DNA from: Pedobacter zeae
GTDB taxonomy: Bacteria > Bacteroidota > Bacteroidia > Sphingobacteriales > Sphingobacteriaceae
DNA length: 64,000 nt
Direction: 5' to 3'
Assembly: GCF_014196715.1 (NCBI RefSeq)
Contig: NZ_JACIEF010000005.1
Location: 1-64,000, forward strand
Position 1 is the stretch's first letter, and each line of letters opens with the position of its first letter. The notes beneath the pieces were generated by a model. The model made no database searches and was not told the DNA's origin. It saw only the letters and a program-made list of their open reading frames with translations. Of this stretch, positions 62,381 through 64,000 are shown one piece after another. The position numbers and the translations under genes are program-made.

Positions 62381-62941
62381 TTAATAGTCTATTTGATCAT
62401 TTGTGATAAAAGCTTCAATTTTTTTTGCTGCGATATGAAATGATGCCTTTAATGCGCCTACAGAAGTTCCTAGCACTTCCGAAATCTCCTCGTATTTCAT
62501 ATCGTCAAAATACTTCATATTGAATATAATCCGTTGTTTTTCAGGTAAGGTGAGGATGGCTTTTTGCAGCTTGAGCTCAAGTTTATCGCCGTTAAAATAG
62601 GACGATGATACCAGGTTATCGGCGAGTTCTGATGATACTTCATCCAAAGGAGTATTATTGCGCTGCTTTTGCTTATTCAGGAACGTGATCGATTCATTAG
62701 TGGCAATACGGTAGATCCATGTGTAAAGCTGAGAGTCGCTTCTAAATTTATCGAGGTTTTTCCAGACTTTAACAAATACTTCCTGCAAAAGATCATCACA
62801 ATCATCGTGGTTTAAAACCAGTCTGCGGATGTGCCAGTATATTTTTTGCTGATATTTTTTTAACAACAGGTTAAAGGCTTCATTACGCGTACGCTCTACA
62901 GCAAACAGTGCCAGGATTTCTGAATCTTCAACTTGTTTCAT
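62381..62941 (-). CDS. ECF sigma factor (RpoE-like)
   Basis: A 186-aa sigma-70 family factor. Region 2 appears as CDDLLQEVFVKVWKNLDKF with LYTWIYRIATNESI, and region 4 as LPEKQRIIFNMKYFDDM followed by YEEISEVLGTSVGALKASF. I start it at the ATG at 62941, because the earlier ATG at 62992 lies inside an intergenic inverted-repeat array and the extra 17 residues are encoded by repeats. It leads a three-gene operon with a putative anti-sigma and a Spy-like protein. Confidence 0.94.
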   Translation of the reverse strand: MKQVEDSEILALFAVERTRNEAFNLLLKKYQQKIYWHIRRLVLNHDDCDDLLQEVFVKVWKNLDKFRSDSQLYTWIYRIATNESITFLNKQKQRNNTPLDEVSSELADNLVSSSYFNGDKLELKLQKAILTLPEKQRIIFNMKYFDDMKYEEISEVLGTSVGALKASFHIAAKKIEAFITNDQIDY

Positions 62942-63024
62942 GCTATCTCTAGATTTGAGATGTGAGAATTGAGATATGAGATTCGACTTCATGCCCCGAA
63001 TCTCATATCTAATCGCTCAAATCT
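62942..63024 (-). repeat. Hairpin word array between transketolase and sigma factor genes
   Basis: AGATATGAGATTCG (62972-62985) pairs perfectly with CGAATCTCATATCT (62997-63010), and AGATTTGAG (62951-62959) with CTCAAATCT (63016-63024). The outer arm overlaps the transketolase stop codon. GAG words come first on the transcribed strand. Confidence 0.8.
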
Positions 63025-63979
63025 ATTTTTTTCTGCCGATTACTTTTTGTGCAGCCTCAACAATGTTTACAGCATCCAAGCCATATTTAGACATCAATTG
63101 ATCTGGTGTTCCGCTTTCGCCAAAAGTATCGTTAGTTGCTACAAATTCTTGTGGAGTTGGCAGTTCGGTAGTGAGTAAACGTGCTACACTTTCACCTAAA
63201 CCACCAAATTTATTGTGCTCTTCGCAAGTTACTACACAACCGGTTTTCTTAACCGATTTTAAGATTGCCTCCTCATCCAAAGGTTTAATCGTATGGATAT
63301 TGATAATTTCAGCATCAATGCCCAATTCGGCTAATTTTTCGCCGGCTTCAATTGCTTTCCAAACCATGTGACCTGTAGCGATAATGGTTACATCCGTACC
63401 TTCGTTAACCATCCAGGCTTTTCCAATCTCGAATTTTTGGTCCGGATCGGTAAATACAGGAATTACAGGGCGGCCGAAACGTAAATACACCGGACCTTCG
63501 TATTCAGCAATGGCAATGGTTGCTGCTTTGGTCTGGTTGTAATCGCAAGGATTAATCACCACCATTCCTGGCAACATTTTCATTAAGCCGATATCTTCTA
63601 AGATTTGGTGTGTTGCACCGTCTTCGCCAAGGGTTAAACCCGCGTGAGATGCGCAAATTTTAACATTTTTATTGGAATAAGCCACTGATTGACGGATCTG
63701 GTCGTAAACACGGCCTGTAGAAAAGTTGGCAAAGGTACCGGTGAAAGGAATTTTACCACCGATAGTCATACCTGCTGCAATACCAATCATATTGGCTTCT
63801 GCGATACCAACCTGTGTAAAACGCTCAGGAAAATCCTTTATAAAGGCGTCCATTTTAAGCGATCCAACTAAATCGGCACACAAGGCAACCACATTTTCGT
63901 TTCTCTTTCCGGCTTCATGTAAGCCAGCTCCAAAACCCGAACGTGTATCTTTTTTTTCTGTATATGTATATTTTTTCAC
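63023..63979 (-). CDS. Transketolase, C-terminal (Pyr/TK_C) subunit
   Basis: A 318-aa protein equal to the C-terminal half of transketolase: pyrimidine-binding domain (about 8-170) with the cofactor-activating Glu in VGIAEANMIG and the Pyr-domain pattern, then the transketolase C-terminal domain. Split transketolases are made of two subunits; the N-terminal subunit gene is expected upstream, beyond 64000. Start is apparently GTG at 63979. It moves two-carbon units in the pentose phosphate pathway. An inverted-repeat array lies at its 3' end. Confidence 0.93.
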   Translation of the reverse strand: MKKYTYTEKKDTRSGFGAGLHEAGKRNENVVALCADLVGSLKMDAFIKDFPERFTQVGIAEANMIGIAAGMTIGGKIPFTGTFANFSTGRVYDQIRQSVAYSNKNVKICASHAGLTLGEDGATHQILEDIGLMKMLPGMVVINPCDYNQTKAATIAIAEYEGPVYLRFGRPVIPVFTDPDQKFEIGKAWMVNEGTDVTIIATGHMVWKAIEAGEKLAELGIDAEIINIHTIKPLDEEAILKSVKKTGCVVTCEEHNKFGGLGESVARLLTTELPTPQEFVATNDTFGESGTPDQLMSKYGLDAVNIVEAAQKVIGRKK

Positions 63980-64000
63980 GTTTTTATATTTTTAATTAGC

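Noticed and set aside
62942-62992. Extended N terminus of the ECF sigma factor
   Set aside because: These 17 codons lie within an inverted-repeat array; the ATG at 62941 gives a normal sigma factor.

Overview
The window looks like the chromosome of a Sphingobacteriaceae bacterium, most likely Pedobacter or a close relative (Bacteroidota). Evidence: a SusC/SusD pair, STN-domain TonB receptors with ECF sigma and FecR, TAnnTTTG-type -7 promoter boxes, an epimerase-type threonine dehydrogenase, DUF5686 and DUF2911 proteins, and AT-rich intergenic DNA. I see no rRNA, tRNA, CRISPR array, insertion sequence or prophage.

Layout. 1-7.6 kb holds assorted housekeeping and accessory genes: DUF2911, an acetyltransferase, a small ABC exporter, a PIN toxin/antitoxin pair, a PBP4-type peptidase, a CDP-alcohol phosphatidyltransferase and asd. 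7.8-25.4 kb, all on the minus strand, is a catabolic island. It starts with an ECF sigma factor, FecR and an STN-type TonB receptor. Next come a Tat-exported isomerase-fold protein, a gluconate-dehydrogenase-type small subunit and a GMC flavoprotein. These are followed by a cytosolic Gfo/Idh/MocA dehydrogenase, a cytosolic isomerase-fold protein, a cytochrome c, a Tat-exported Gfo/Idh/MocA protein and a DUF1080 (3-keto-disaccharide hydrolase family) protein. An NHS-type transporter and three more Tat-type isomerase-fold proteins end it. The set reads as a periplasmic pathway that oxidises a glycoside at C3, cleaves the 3-keto product and finishes the job in the cytoplasm.

25.6-27.3 kb carries threonine dehydrogenase and a YebC-family protein on the plus strand. 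27.5-42.1 kb is a polysaccharide utilisation locus: SusC, SusD, a PF10091/GH144-type glucanase, a small secreted protein, a GH43-like protein with a discoidin domain, a GH3 beta-glucosidase and an esterase, preceded by a membrane-spanning one-component regulator. GH144 plus GH3 suggests beta-1,2-glucan, by inference.

42.4-64 kb is mostly core metabolism: trhO, a DUF5686 outer-membrane protein, kbl, pheS, carA, panB, an RluA-type pseudouridine synthase, a class III aminotransferase and one transketolase subunit. It also holds an ABC exporter, a TetR regulator, a two-component system and a second ECF sigma group.

Two intergenic patterns stand out. Many gaps between codirectional genes are filled by degenerate short-word arrays with a fixed polarity: G-rich words follow the stop codon and their C-rich complements precede the next gene. 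Separately, four unrelated genes have a perfect -7 box only 4-5 bases before the start codon, which predicts leaderless mRNAs.
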